From: Hellea sp.
GTDB lineage: Bacteria; Pseudomonadota; Alphaproteobacteria; Caulobacterales; Maricaulaceae
Length of the DNA stretch: 64,000 nucleotides
Assembly (NCBI GenBank): GCA_028224375.1
Contig: JAOIVW010000001.1
Location: forward strand, 62,001-126,000
Direction of reading: 5' to 3'
Each line of letters opens with the position of its first letter. The first letter of the stretch is position 1. Under the pieces are notes generated by a model that worked only from the letters and a program-made list of their open reading frames with translations, made no database searches and was not told where the DNA came from. The position numbers and the translations under genes are program-made. Positions 26,621 to 35,846 of the stretch are shown here, one piece after another.

Positions 26621-29600
26621 ATGCTCGACAATAAGTTCAATCCGCAAGACGCTGAGCCCCGCCTCTATAAGATGTGGGAAGAGAGCGGCGCGTTTAAGCC
26701 TCGCCCTGCCAAAGAGGGCGATACCAAAGACGATAATTTCTCCATCGTTATCCCGCCGCCCAATGTGACGGGCAGCTTGCATATGGGCCATGCGGTTAAC
26801 AACACCATCCAAGATATTCTTGTGCGCTATAACCGTATGAAGGGCAAAGCCGTGCTCTGGCAGCCGGGCACAGACCATGCGGGCATTGCCACGCAAATGG
26901 TGGTTGAGCGTAAACTCGCCGCAGAGGGTAATAAATCGCGCAAAGATATGACCCGCGATGAATTTCTCGAGCATGTCTGGGAGTGGAAAGCCGAGAGCGG
27001 CGGGAATATCAATCAACAGCTGCGCCGCTTAGGTTCTTCCTGTGATTGGTCACGCGAGAAATTTACTCTCGGTAATCCCGAAGACCCTGATGATAAAATG
27101 GCTGAAGCGGTCACTAAGGCGTTCGTTGAAATGTACGAAGCCGGTCTGATTTATCGCGATAAACGACTCGTCAATTGGGACCCACATTTCCAGACGGCGA
27201 TTTCTGATTTAGAAGTCGAAAATATTGAGAAAAATGGTCATTTTTGGCACTTCAAATATCCGCTCGATGGCGGGGAGACCTATACCTATGTCGAGAAAGA
27301 CGAGGATGGGAATGTCACGCTGACCGAGGAGCGCGATTATATTTCTATCGCCACGACACGCCCTGAAACCATGTTGGGTGACGGCGCGGTGGCGGTGCAT
27401 CCTGATGATGAGCGATATAAACCTATCGTCGGGAAAATGGTGCGCCTGCCTCTCGCGAACCGCCTTATTCCGATTATCACGGATGAATATCCCGATATGG
27501 ATTTCGGCTCAGGCGCGGTGAAGATTACGGGCGCGCATGACTTTAATGACTATGAAGTCGCCAAGCGCAATGACATTCCAATGTATAGCCTGATGGATGA
27601 GCGCGGCGCGATGTGCGAGTCTGAAATTATGCCCGCTAAATATGTCGGCATGGACCGTTTTAAAGCCCGCAAAGCCGTGGTCGCCGATATCGACGCCGAA
27701 GGCTTGCTGATTAAGGTTGAAGATAAGAAAATCATGCAGCCCTATGGCGACCGATCAGGCGTTGTCATTGAGCCTATGTTGACAGACCAGTGGTTCGTCG
27801 CGGCGGATAAGCTCGCAGATGAGGCGATGGAAGCGGTTGCGCGTGGGCATGATAGTTCCCTCTCACAAAGGGAGAGGGGGGACCGCGAAGCGGTGGGTGA
27901 GGGGGCCGATGTGGCCATATCTCGCGATACTGATAAAACGGACCCCTCATCCGAGGCTTCGCCCCACCTTCTCCCTATGGGAGAAGGACAAAAAGGCGCC
28001 ACCCGCTTTATCCCTGAAAACTGGAAAAAGACCTATGACCACTGGATGAAAGGAATCCAGCCTTGGTGTATTTCGCGGCAGTTGTGGTGGGGGCATCGCA
28101 TTCCTGCTTGGATTTTAGGTGCAGCAATTGGTCGAACGAAATGGCTTGGAGCAGAAGAAACTGAGGAAGATAAAGCTAAGGATGAAGAATATGGATGTTT
28201 ATTCGATGAATTAATGCTTGCTCCTGTTGTAACAGCAGATGCTGATAAAGCCCCTGAAATTTTAAAGAATATTTTGATTAATAATGATAAAATTACATCC
28301 GTTTCTGATGTTTCGTTTAAATCACATGGCGGACTTACAGCAGAGTTCAAGACAGTTCTTGGCGTGACTCATAGGTTCACCTACCATCGCGACCCAGACG
28401 TCCTAGACACATGGTTCTCCTCCGGCCTTTGGCCATTCTCGACACTCGGTTGGCCTGAGAACACGGACGAACTCGAACGCTTTTACCCGACCTCAACGCT
28501 TGTCACCGCCTTTGATATTATCTTTTTCTGGGTGGCGCGGATGATGATGCAGGGTTTGCATTTCATGGATGAGGTCCCGTTTAAGGATGTCTATATCCAC
28601 GCGCTCGTCTTGGATGAAGACGGTAAGAAAATGTCGAAATCCATCGGCAATACGCTCGACCCGCTGGACTTGATTGACGGCGTTAGCATTGACGAACTTG
28701 TCGCCAAGCGCACACGCGGGCTGAAAAACCCCGAGAAAGCGCCCAAGATTGAGAAAGCCACGCGCAAGCAATATCCTGATGGCTTCGAACCTTATGGCGC
28801 GGACGCGCTGCGCTTTACCCTCGCTTCTATGGCGGGGCAGGGGCGCAACATCCGCCTTAGCGTTGACCGTATCGCAGGCTACCGTAATTTCGGCACCAAG
28901 CTCTGGTCAGCGGCTTTATTCGGCCAGATGAATGACTGCGAATTTGACCCCGCCTTCGGCCCCGACCTAGCCGTTGTGCCGATGAATAAATGGATTATTG
29001 CTGAAACCGTCAAAGCCGCAGCAGAGGTCAGCCGCTGTATCGAAGCCTACCGCTTTAACGACGCCGCCGATGCCGCTTATAAATTCACATGGGACACATT
29101 CTGCGCCTGGTATTTGGAACTGTCCAAGCCATTGCTCTCTGGCCCTGATGGCTCGGCCAAGGATGAAACACGCTCTGTCTTCGCTTGGACGCTCGACCAA
29201 ATCTTGAAACTTCTCCATCCCTTCATGCCGTTCATTACGGAGGACATTTGGGGCAAAACAGTTCAAAATCGCGAGACGCATTTAATCGTCGCGCCATGGC
29301 CAGAACTGGATGAAGCTCTGATAGATAAAGAGGCCAGCGCAGAGGTCGAATGGCTGCAAACGCTTATCACAAATATCCGCTCTGTGCGGGCTGATATGAA
29401 TATCCCGCCGAAGAAGAAAGCCCCGCTGCTCATGCTCGCCGATGAGCTGGACCCGCGTCTGGCTTATTTCGCGCCGCAGCTCTCGCCGATGGCGCGAGTG
29501 GAGAGCGTCAAAACGGCCAAAGCCGCGCCTGACGGCGCGCTGCAAACCGTTGTCGACGGCGTCACCTATGCCATCCCGCTAGACGGTTTAATTGATAAAG

Positions 29601-29794
29601 ACGCAGAGCGTAAGCGCCTCTCCAAAGAAATCGAAAAGACAGAAGCCGAAATTCTGAAAATCGACAAAAAGCTCATCAATCCCGCCTTCACAGAAAAGGC
29701 GCCTGAAAAAGTCGTGAACCTACAAAAAGACCGACGCGCCGCCTATAAGGAAGAACTTGAAAAGCTGAATGAGGCACTGGCAAATTTAGGGTAA
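26621..29794 (+). CDS. valS: Valyl-tRNA synthetase with two unusual inserts, 1057 aa
   Basis: Charges tRNA-Val. HIGH-type motif PPNVTGSLHMGHA (residues 47-59), the editing domain from about residue 215 to 355, KMSKS-type motif DGKKMSKSIGNTLDP, anticodon-binding domain and the C-terminal coiled coil are present. It is about 100 residues longer than usual. Residues about 410-460 are encoded by a palindromic repeat (27855-27988) inserted in frame. Residues about 498-588, after the HRIPAW motif, replace the short normal linker with a Lys/Asp-rich block of AT-rich codons. The canonical DVLDTWFSSGLWPFSTLGW then resumes. Both inserts fall in loop regions of the catalytic Rossmann fold, so the enzyme probably still works. 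Confidence 0.95.
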   Translation: MLDNKFNPQDAEPRLYKMWEESGAFKPRPAKEGDTKDDNFSIVIPPPNVTGSLHMGHAVNNTIQDILVRYNRMKGKAVLWQPGTDHAGIATQMVVERKLAAEGNKSRKDMTRDEFLEHVWEWKAESGGNINQQLRRLGSSCDWSREKFTLGNPEDPDDKMAEAVTKAFVEMYEAGLIYRDKRLVNWDPHFQTAISDLEVENIEKNGHFWHFKYPLDGGETYTYVEKDEDGNVTLTEERDYISIATTRPETMLGDGAVAVHPDDERYKPIVGKMVRLPLANRLIPIITDEYPDMDFGSGAVKITGAHDFNDYEVAKRNDIPMYSLMDERGAMCESEIMPAKYVGMDRFKARKAVVADIDAEGLLIKVEDKKIMQPYGDRSGVVIEPMLTDQWFVAADKLADEAMEAVARGHDSSLSQRERGDREAVGEGADVAISRDTDKTDPSSEASPHLLPMGEGQKGATRFIPENWKKTYDHWMKGIQPWCISRQLWWGHRIPAWILGAAIGRTKWLGAEETEEDKAKDEEYGCLFDELMLAPVVTADADKAPEILKNILINNDKITSVSDVSFKSHGGLTAEFKTVLGVTHRFTYHRDPDVLDTWFSSGLWPFSTLGWPENTDELERFYPTSTLVTAFDIIFFWVARMMMQGLHFMDEVPFKDVYIHALVLDEDGKKMSKSIGNTLDPLDLIDGVSIDELVAKRTRGLKNPEKAPKIEKATRKQYPDGFEPYGADALRFTLASMAGQGRNIRLSVDRIAGYRNFGTKLWSAALFGQMNDCEFDPAFGPDLAVVPMNKWIIAETVKAAAEVSRCIEAYRFNDAADAAYKFTWDTFCAWYLELSKPLLSGPDGSAKDETRSVFAWTLDQILKLLHPFMPFITEDIWGKTVQNRETHLIVAPWPELDEALIDKEASAEVEWLQTLITNIRSVRADMNIPPKKKAPLLMLADELDPRLAYFAPQLSPMARVESVKTAKAAPDGALQTVVDGVTYAIPLDGLIDKDAERKRLSKEIEKTEAEILKIDKKLINPAFTEKAPEKVVNLQKDRRAAYKEELEKLNEALANLG
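27855..27988 (+). repeat. Palindromic repeat inserted in frame in valS
   Basis: The left half holds hairpin CCCTCTC/GGGAGAGGG and then CCGCGAAGCGG and GGGTGAGGGGG. The right half, CCCCTCAT..GGCTTCGCCCCACC then hairpin CCTTCTCCC/GGGAGAAGG, is its imperfect reverse complement. The translated peptide (SQRERGDREAVGEG and SPHLLPMGEGQKG) is the typical translation of dispersed GC-rich intergenic palindromes. Related in layout to the element at 55577-55725. Confidence 0.8.
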
Positions 29795-29811
29795 AGCTAA
29801 AACTCGCAATT

Positions 29812-29943
29812 TTCGTCATTCCGTCACAATGCGAAGCATTGACGGAACCCATGCCTTGCTCTCTAGCCTAAATACAATCTTCCGATAGTCGCGATAGAAA
29901 GGCATGGGTAGCGTCAGCGCTAAGCGCTGTGTTGCTATGACGA
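29812..29943. repeat. Intergenic palindromic repeat downstream of valS
   Basis: Nested inverted pairs: TCGTCAT (29813) with ATGACGA (29937), and ACCCATGCCTT (29847-29857) with AAGGCATGGGT (29899-29909). Each arm also folds on itself: CCGTCA/TGACGG-type hairpin with AATGC-GAA-GCATT on the left, AGCGC-TAA-GCGCT on the right. About 130 bp, no coding capacity. Looks like a dispersed repeat, a different family from the valS insert. Confidence 0.65.
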
Positions 29944-30012
29944 TGATTGATGGTTCGCGAGAGCCTCTCTCTTATCCATGACAAACCCAACGCATTCCGC
30001 TAACAAATCCTC

Positions 30013-30966
30013 ATGCATCAATTTGACGAACATCACGGAGAGTTCAAAGGTTTCTCGGAATATTATCACCGAGAGATTTTCCCGCTTTTAGCGGCAGAGG
30101 ACGGCTCGCGCAGGGAAGCTCTGCGAAAGACCAAGGTCTATGGCGCGGTTATTATCGTTGTGACGATTTGCGCGGCGCTTTTTGTAGCCCTCAAATTAGG
30201 TAACTTTCAGCCCGCTTTTTTCATAGGGTTCGTAGGCCTAGCTGGGGTGTCGGCGGTTTATAGCTGGCTGATGAAAAGCATTCGCGGCGAAACGAAAGAC
30301 AAAATTGTAGGCAGCATTTGCCGCTATATTGGTTGGAGATTTGCCCCCGAGGTCACGGAGAAACCTGACCTGAACTATTGGAGCGCTTTAGGTCTGCTCC
30401 CCAAAGGTTATCATGCGGGAAATGTATTTGGTGGAAAGCGATCCTCCTTTGAAGATCAAATAACAGGCGAAGCTTACGGCGCGCATTTCAACTCTCACGA
30501 AGTCCACCTAGAGCGCAAAGGCGACAAATCTTGGCACACGACTTTGCGGGGACAGATGATGACGATAAGTTTCCCGCGCAAGTTCTTGGGCCGCACAGTT
30601 GTCTTGCGCGATAAGGGTTTCCTTCAAGGTAAGAAAAAGGGCGACATGAAACGGGTAGGATTGGTCGATCCTGTCTTTGAAAAAATCTTCGAAGCTTACA
30701 GCACCGACCAAGTCGAATCCCGCTATCTGCTCGATCCTGTCTTTATGCAAAAACTGATTGATTTAGAACGCTCGGTTGATGGTAAAAACATCCGCTTTGG
30801 TTTTATCGAGGGGCACTTGCTGATTGTCGTCGAAACCCCCAATCGCTTCGAAGCAGGGTCAATGTTCAAGCCGCTAACCGCCCCTGACCGCACACAAAAA
30901 ATCTTGGACGAAATCGGCGCGGTTCATGACGTTATTGACGGCGTAATAAAACCGAGAGTTCCCTAA
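30013..30966 (+). CDS. DUF3137-like membrane protein, 317 aa
   Basis: Residues about 45-65 and 70-90 are two transmembrane helices, followed by a cytoplasmic domain. The C-terminal blocks TISFPRKFLGRTVVLRDKG, FEAYSTDQVESRYLLDPVFM and HLLIVVETPNRFEAGSMF match the DUF3137 style (proteins often annotated as Galanin). A paralogue lacking the membrane part is at 34872. Function unknown. The next gene is convergent. Confidence 0.7.
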   Translation: MHQFDEHHGEFKGFSEYYHREIFPLLAAEDGSRREALRKTKVYGAVIIVVTICAALFVALKLGNFQPAFFIGFVGLAGVSAVYSWLMKSIRGETKDKIVGSICRYIGWRFAPEVTEKPDLNYWSALGLLPKGYHAGNVFGGKRSSFEDQITGEAYGAHFNSHEVHLERKGDKSWHTTLRGQMMTISFPRKFLGRTVVLRDKGFLQGKKKGDMKRVGLVDPVFEKIFEAYSTDQVESRYLLDPVFMQKLIDLERSVDGKNIRFGFIEGHLLIVVETPNRFEAGSMFKPLTAPDRTQKILDEIGAVHDVIDGVIKPRVP

Positions 30967-30984
30967 ACACGAAAGAGAATAGCT

Positions 30985-32280
30985 TTACTCACCGCCGAGC
31001 AGATTTAAATAATTCTCTGAGCCATCATAATCCAACCTGTCCAATGCCTCTGTGATTTCGGGACCGTCATCGACGAATTGCGCTTCTTTTAGCATAACCC
31101 AAATTTGCTTTTTAACGTCTGTACTGATTTCTTCATAGGGCCACTCATCTATGCGCCCGGCATAGGAGGCGACAAAATGCACCGTATCTTTAATTGAACC
31201 TGCGCCGCCTTTACGCTTTTCATAGATTTCGACATCGAGTTTTTGTCCAAGATGCGCCATGCGTAGGAAAGCCTCGGCATTAAAGGCATGGTAAAATAGC
31301 GATCTTGTGCGACCAATTTCACCGGGTAGCAGACCGTTTTTTTTAATCTGCTTTTTGGTTCGATCCAGACCGCTTTTAAGAGTCTTTTTCGCCAAATCGC
31401 AGCGCCCTGCAAAGACCAAGGTATGAGAGAGTTGCGCATCGTAAAACGACCCATGATTGTTCGTTTTAGACTTGGCTTTTTTACCAAAATCACTGGTGAT
31501 TAACCATGCGCCGTAATTTGCAAACCAGGCTCTGACAGCATTGACGACTTTCTCATTTGCCATATCGGCCGATTGCAAAAGCCACATCGAATCCATCACA
31601 TCCCAATAGATGCGCGTGTCCAAAATACCAAATTCGCGGCCCGGTATTTGGCCGGGGACACCTTGCGCAAATTTCAGATTGGGGTTCATGCGTGTGTCCT
31701 CGTCAACGAACCACGTATAGGCCAGTCTCACGGCCTTATCCGCATAGCGTTTGTCACCGCTAAAATATGCCGCGAGTGACAAGTCTCTGACTGCCTCCGT
31801 CATATGTTGGGAGCGCCGCCGATCAAAATCTACGCCGTTTATTTCTGGGTTTGATTGCCCGTCTTTCCGAATATAGGGCAGGCCATCTTCGGTATTGGGG
31901 TTTGGCCAAAAGTAACGCGATAAGCTTACATAATCATGCAAATCGCCGCTTGGGCCGGGGCGTGTTTTATCCGTAACCGAATAGGGGACGACTGTCAGGG
32001 CTTCATCAGCCCGCGCGAGGAGCGCTTTATAAGAAGGCATCAAAGCAGTGTCATTAGCCGCAAGCCTGCTTTTTACATTTGCCAGCCGATCAGCCTCCCA
32101 GAAAATCGGCGTATTTAAAACCGCTGGCTCACAACGGGTTTGCGCCGAACTGTCCTGAGCGCTCGCCGAAATGTCGGAAAAGCTCGGGGCAGTAGAGAGG
32201 CCAATGATGGCGACAGCCAATGCCCTGAACGCCACATGCGCGGAGGTGCGGCGAATGCGTTTCTTGTAGTTTATACTCAT
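30985..32280 (-). CDS. Alginate lyase family protein (PL5-type), 431 aa
   Basis: Exported enzyme of the alginate_lyase superfamily (PF05426). Signal-type N-terminus (residues 1-41, ALAVAIIGLSTAPSFSDISA) is followed by an alpha/alpha barrel. The catalytic block KSKTNNHGSFYDAQ, the substrate block VSLSRYFWPNPNTEDGLPYI and EFGILDTRIYWDVMDS are all present. It would depolymerise alginate or a similar polyuronate in the periplasm. There is no adjacent PUL-type transporter, so it may serve in scavenging alone. Confidence 0.88.
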   Translation of the reverse strand: MSINYKKRIRRTSAHVAFRALAVAIIGLSTAPSFSDISASAQDSSAQTRCEPAVLNTPIFWEADRLANVKSRLAANDTALMPSYKALLARADEALTVVPYSVTDKTRPGPSGDLHDYVSLSRYFWPNPNTEDGLPYIRKDGQSNPEINGVDFDRRRSQHMTEAVRDLSLAAYFSGDKRYADKAVRLAYTWFVDEDTRMNPNLKFAQGVPGQIPGREFGILDTRIYWDVMDSMWLLQSADMANEKVVNAVRAWFANYGAWLITSDFGKKAKSKTNNHGSFYDAQLSHTLVFAGRCDLAKKTLKSGLDRTKKQIKKNGLLPGEIGRTRSLFYHAFNAEAFLRMAHLGQKLDVEIYEKRKGGAGSIKDTVHFVASYAGRIDEWPYEEISTDVKKQIWVMLKEAQFVDDGPEITEALDRLDYDGSENYLNLLGGE

Positions 32281-32313
32281 AGTCGTTCCAATCGCCCTCG
32301 CGAGGTCTTTACA

Positions 32314-33207
32314 TCAGATGGTCTGCCCCGTTACGGCATCAGAGTCCATAAAGGCGAGATAGTGCTTTAACACGGCCTTGGGGGCTTCCACTTGCGGGTA
32401 ATGGCCAATCTTACCGAGCTGCGCCAAATAGGCTGGCTGTCCAATAACCTTAAGATAGTGATCGACCATATGTTTACCGGACACTTTATCGCTCGACCCG
32501 TTGATTAAAGCCAGCGGGATGGCCGTGTTTTTCAAAGCCTCAAACCAGCGGGTCTTATGGGTGCGGCGGTCTGTGATATAGTTGATGAGGCGCGGTAAGG
32601 CTTGAAGACCGTCATTGTGGTTTAACAGACTCCAAAAGGCGTCAATCTCTGCTTCACTTGGCTGCGTGTCAGGGCCGAAAACACTCGATAGCGACGCTTT
32701 GAACTTTGCTCGTGTTTGGAGCTTGTTGATTAGCGGGCCAAGGGGGCTGAGCAGAAGTTTTTGTATCAAGAGTGCGCGGTGTTGTTCTGGGAATAAGCCT
32801 CCATTAAGCAGGCAGCAGGAGAGCCATTGACCAGTGCCCGAGCCCTCATTTTGCCGCGCCAGTAATTCCTGCGCAACCGTATCGCCATAGTCATGGGCGA
32901 GGACATGAAACGCACTAAGTTTGTGATGACGTATGAGCGCCTCAACCGTATCCGCCTGCTCCATAATTGAATATTTATGTCCGCGCGGTTTTTCAGAAAA
33001 TCCGAAGCCGGGAAAGTCCAGCGCGATTAAATGATAGCGCTCGCTTAAATCGCCCCAAAGACTGTGCCAGTCCCAACTCGCCGTTGGAAATCCGTGCAGC
33101 AACAGAAGCGTCGGATCAGTCAATTTTCCCGCTTCAAGGTGAAATACGTCAAAGCCGTTAAGCTTATCTATCCGCCCTTTCGCCTGCCAATCCTGAACGG
33201 ATATCAT
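32314..33207 (-). CDS. Alpha/beta hydrolase, dehalogenase/epoxide-hydrolase-like, 297 aa
   Basis: Oxyanion block LLLHGFPTASWDWHSLW, strand LIALDFPGFGFSEKP, and nucleophile elbow VLAHDYGDTVAQE. The nucleophile is Asp, as in haloalkane dehalogenases and epoxide hydrolases, not Ser. The base His is in GKIGHYPQVEAP. Cytoplasmic, no signal. It lies upstream of the alginate lyase gene on the same strand with a 33-base gap, so they may be co-transcribed. Substrate unknown. Confidence 0.85.
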   Translation of the reverse strand: MISVQDWQAKGRIDKLNGFDVFHLEAGKLTDPTLLLLHGFPTASWDWHSLWGDLSERYHLIALDFPGFGFSEKPRGHKYSIMEQADTVEALIRHHKLSAFHVLAHDYGDTVAQELLARQNEGSGTGQWLSCCLLNGGLFPEQHRALLIQKLLLSPLGPLINKLQTRAKFKASLSSVFGPDTQPSEAEIDAFWSLLNHNDGLQALPRLINYITDRRTHKTRWFEALKNTAIPLALINGSSDKVSGKHMVDHYLKVIGQPAYLAQLGKIGHYPQVEAPKAVLKHYLAFMDSDAVTGQTI

Positions 33208-33426
33208 ATCTGCCTCTTTAAGATAATTCTGACGCAGCTTAGACCCTAGGATACAAAATTCCTACATCATCAATCGTAAAATAATGAGCGGGTTAAATAT
33301 GTTATTGAGGGGGTGATAAACTAGAGGGTAAGGGCGCACGCCATCAGAGAGCTTCACAGCTAAGTCGGATTAGGGGGAGCAATAAGAAAGCTTTGTCCAG
33401 ATTTGACTCTGTCTCATATTATAAAA

Positions 33427-33454
33427 TGTCTGCCGCTATCTCTGACGGCAGACA
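33427..33454 (-). terminator. Terminator of the beta-barrel gene
   Basis: TGTCTGCCG pairs with CGGCAGACA (9 bp) around ten bases; on the minus strand ATTTTATAA follows. The 260-base gap up to the hydrolase gene shows nothing else. Confidence 0.7.
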
Positions 33455-33467
33455 CTAAAGTTAGGTC

Positions 33468-33965
33468 TTAGAAACGGCGACCATAAGTGATTGAGTAAAC
33501 GTCGGCACTTCCGCCATCACCATTGAGATTTGTGTAATCAAGGCGGACAGAATTCTTTTTAGACGGGTTGAAGAAATATTCAAAACCGCCGCCAAAAGCG
33601 ACATCATCGACACTGCCGATATCAGTGTCGATATAGTAATAGCCAACACGACCAAAGACTTCGACATTTTCCCCAATTGGCGCTTTCAGGCGGCCATAAC
33701 CAGCAATTCTATAGTCGATTTTAAAGTCGTCATTATCATCAATAACGCCGACAGCGCCTTCGCCTTCGACGGCAAAATACTTACCGAAATCACTACCTGA
33801 ATTGGCAAAGTCATAGCCAAAACGGCCTACGATATTTCCAGATGTTCCCTCAAAGTCTAAGCCTTCAACACCAATATTGCCATAAATACCGCTGTCTTGT
33901 GCTTGTGCCGCACCAACGAAAGACATAAGGGCGACAGTCGCCCCAAGAGTTTTAACTAGTTTCAT
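33468..33965 (-). CDS. Small outer membrane beta-barrel protein, 165 aa
   Basis: Signal peptide MKLVKTLGATVALMSFVGAAQA, then alternating amphipathic strands rich in Gly, Tyr and Asp (NIVGRFGYDFA, RIAGYGRLKAPIG, VEVFGRVGYYYIDTDI, VAFGGGFEYFF). It ends in a C-terminal Phe (YGRRF), the BAM insertion signal. It resembles OmpA-type or attachment/virulence-type eight-stranded barrels. It is likely a monocistronic abundant porin-like protein. The 282-base upstream gap contains its promoter region but no other gene. Confidence 0.85.
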   Translation of the reverse strand: MKLVKTLGATVALMSFVGAAQAQDSGIYGNIGVEGLDFEGTSGNIVGRFGYDFANSGSDFGKYFAVEGEGAVGVIDDNDDFKIDYRIAGYGRLKAPIGENVEVFGRVGYYYIDTDIGSVDDVAFGGGFEYFFNPSKKNSVRLDYTNLNGDGGSADVYSITYGRRF

Positions 33966-34247
33966 TCTTACATTCCTGTTTTTAGTTTAAAATAGACCTA
34001 AGTCACCGAAATTTATAGAGTGCTGCGGTCGACGAAAATGGGGTTCTACATAGTTTAAATACAATACCAACTAACAATTCGGTCACATAAGACTTCATTT
34101 TGTAACGCTATATTTAAACCTCTCACCTTATACCGATTAGACCTTTATTCTGACCCAATCCTCACTCAAACACCCCAAAACCTCCACAATTATCCTACTT
34201 CATAAAAACTCAATCCTCGCTCTGCTAAACGGGGCTATGTTCTTATC

Positions 34248-34748
34248 ATGAACGTTGCGTCGTCCATAACCCTCCCCCCTGAAACTGACGGGGCCGATCC
34301 GTCCGGGATTTGGGCGTTTCTCTGGCGCGTGAGTGCTTGGCTTTTGGGCGCTATGGGACAATCTCATCAGACGCAGGGCTTTGCGCCTATCCGCACAACA
34401 TATGCAAATGGCCGCGATGGCTGCCATAGCTTTCGGCGCCGCTTTAAACCTGTACGGCATCAGCGCCGTATGCGGGCAAGGAAGGCACGCGGTATTCGGC
34501 CAGTGGGCCGTTATACCTGCTGCGGCCTTGCGCCGCTTATTCCTAACTCGCCCGACACTCCGCTGACCCGTTTTCAATATTTGGAGCGTTGCACCAAGCT
34601 CGCCCCGATGGGCCGCTTTCAGATTTATAACTGGAACTATGTTAGCCTAGTCAATCGTAAAAGCGCTGTTAATTTTACTCTAGTCTATCTGGGACTCTTT
34701 GTGGCCCATTGCGAGCCATATTGCGCCGCGCCGCTCAAGCCGGATTAG
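34248..34748 (+). CDS. Hypothetical Cys/Arg-rich protein, 166 aa
   Basis: No family recognised. The codon make-up in this frame looks normal for the genome and the frame is open for 166 codons. There is no ribosome site at the ATG. The first part has one hydrophobic helix (IWAFLWRVSAWLLGAM), the middle is basic and Arg-rich, and the C-terminus holds another hydrophobic stretch and paired cysteines. Other frames on both strands are also open here, so this call may be wrong. Confidence 0.35.
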   Translation: MNVASSITLPPETDGADPSGIWAFLWRVSAWLLGAMGQSHQTQGFAPIRTTYANGRDGCHSFRRRFKPVRHQRRMRARKARGIRPVGRYTCCGLAPLIPNSPDTPLTRFQYLERCTKLAPMGRFQIYNWNYVSLVNRKSAVNFTLVYLGLFVAHCEPYCAAPLKPD

Positions 34749-34871
34749 CTAGGACATTTAGATTTTATTGACGCGGCGCTCAGGGATTGACCTCTTGGGC
34801 GACCCTATCCGCTTGGCTACTTCATTGTGGCTGCTCATTTTATCTTAAATCATTTGGGCTAAGCGATATTT

Positions 34872-35846
34872 ATGTTGAAGACCGAAGATTTCTATCCGCC
34901 CAAGGATTTCAGCGCGCAGGTCCATGGCTTGCGCAGCTATATCTATGAAGCGTTGGGATGGTCTTATCGCCCGAATGTTGGCGCGCCAGCCATCCTAATG
35001 GCGCTGCAAGCTGCCTCTATGGTGCATAGTCTTTCAGGCGTGTTTAAATTTCGCGGTGAAGTTTTGGGGCAAGGCTATAAGGGCCAACAATTTGAGCTTG
35101 TGGATGTGACCGCGCATAGTACGCCCAAGGTCCAAGCTCGCCGTCAAGACTGGCAATGGGGCGGCCAAAAAACCGAAGAGCAAGAATTTAACGCCATGTT
35201 TGACGCGACGAATACGGATACGCGCGGCGGATATGAGGGCATTGTTTTATCCATGCCGCATCATTCTAAATTTCTAGGCCACACCATTATTCGGCGAGAT
35301 TTGGGTCGCCGCAATCCCGCGCAGGTCAATGGCCTTAAACGCGTGGGGTTTGCTGGTCTGGAGTTTGAAGGTAAGTTCGAGGTCTATAGTGATGACCAAG
35401 TCGAGGCGCGGTTTCTCCTAAGTCCTGACTTTGTCGCGCGGCTGACGGATTTTGCGGAAGATTATATGGGCCGAAATGTGCAATGCATTTTTGCGGGCAA
35501 CAAGTTTCATGTGGCACTGGAAATCGATGACCGCTTTGATTTTTCCCGTGATTTTAAAGCCTTTAATTATCAAGAGGCGGCCACCACGATTATCAATGAA
35601 GTCGGCGCGGTTTTTTACCTGCTTGAAAAAGTTCATGGCTTGCAAGCCCGCATTGGCCGCGAGGGCGCAAAGGCGGCAGATGAAGCGCGCGGAAAATTTT
35701 ACAGAGGGCTGCTGCAATCACTAATTCCCGCTATTAAAGACGCGGAAAACGCCTTTGAAAAACCTGAGAGATGGACAGAGGGTCAGCGACATGCGCTGCC
35801 ATATTTCTGTGAGGGACTACAAGGCTTGCTGCGCCCCCGTTTCTAA
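34872..35846 (+). CDS. DUF3137-like soluble paralogue, 324 aa
   Basis: The central blocks MPHHSKFLGHTIIRRDLGRR, FEVYSDDQVEARFLLSPDFV and KFHVALEIDDRFDFSRDFKA align with the 30013 gene product, so the two are paralogues. This copy lacks the N-terminal transmembrane pair and has an extra C-terminal helical region (residues 260-324). Function unknown. Its 3-prime end overlaps the convergent DUF2145-like gene by 30 bases. Confidence 0.65.
   Translation: MLKTEDFYPPKDFSAQVHGLRSYIYEALGWSYRPNVGAPAILMALQAASMVHSLSGVFKFRGEVLGQGYKGQQFELVDVTAHSTPKVQARRQDWQWGGQKTEEQEFNAMFDATNTDTRGGYEGIVLSMPHHSKFLGHTIIRRDLGRRNPAQVNGLKRVGFAGLEFEGKFEVYSDDQVEARFLLSPDFVARLTDFAEDYMGRNVQCIFAGNKFHVALEIDDRFDFSRDFKAFNYQEAATTIINEVGAVFYLLEKVHGLQARIGREGAKAADEARGKFYRGLLQSLIPAIKDAENAFEKPERWTEGQRHALPYFCEGLQGLLRPRF

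Noticed and set aside
34200-34577. Minus-strand Arg/Ala-rich frame overlapping the 34248 gene
   Set aside because: No ribosome site and composition typical of an antisense shadow; the plus-strand frame has more normal codon use, though neither is certain.
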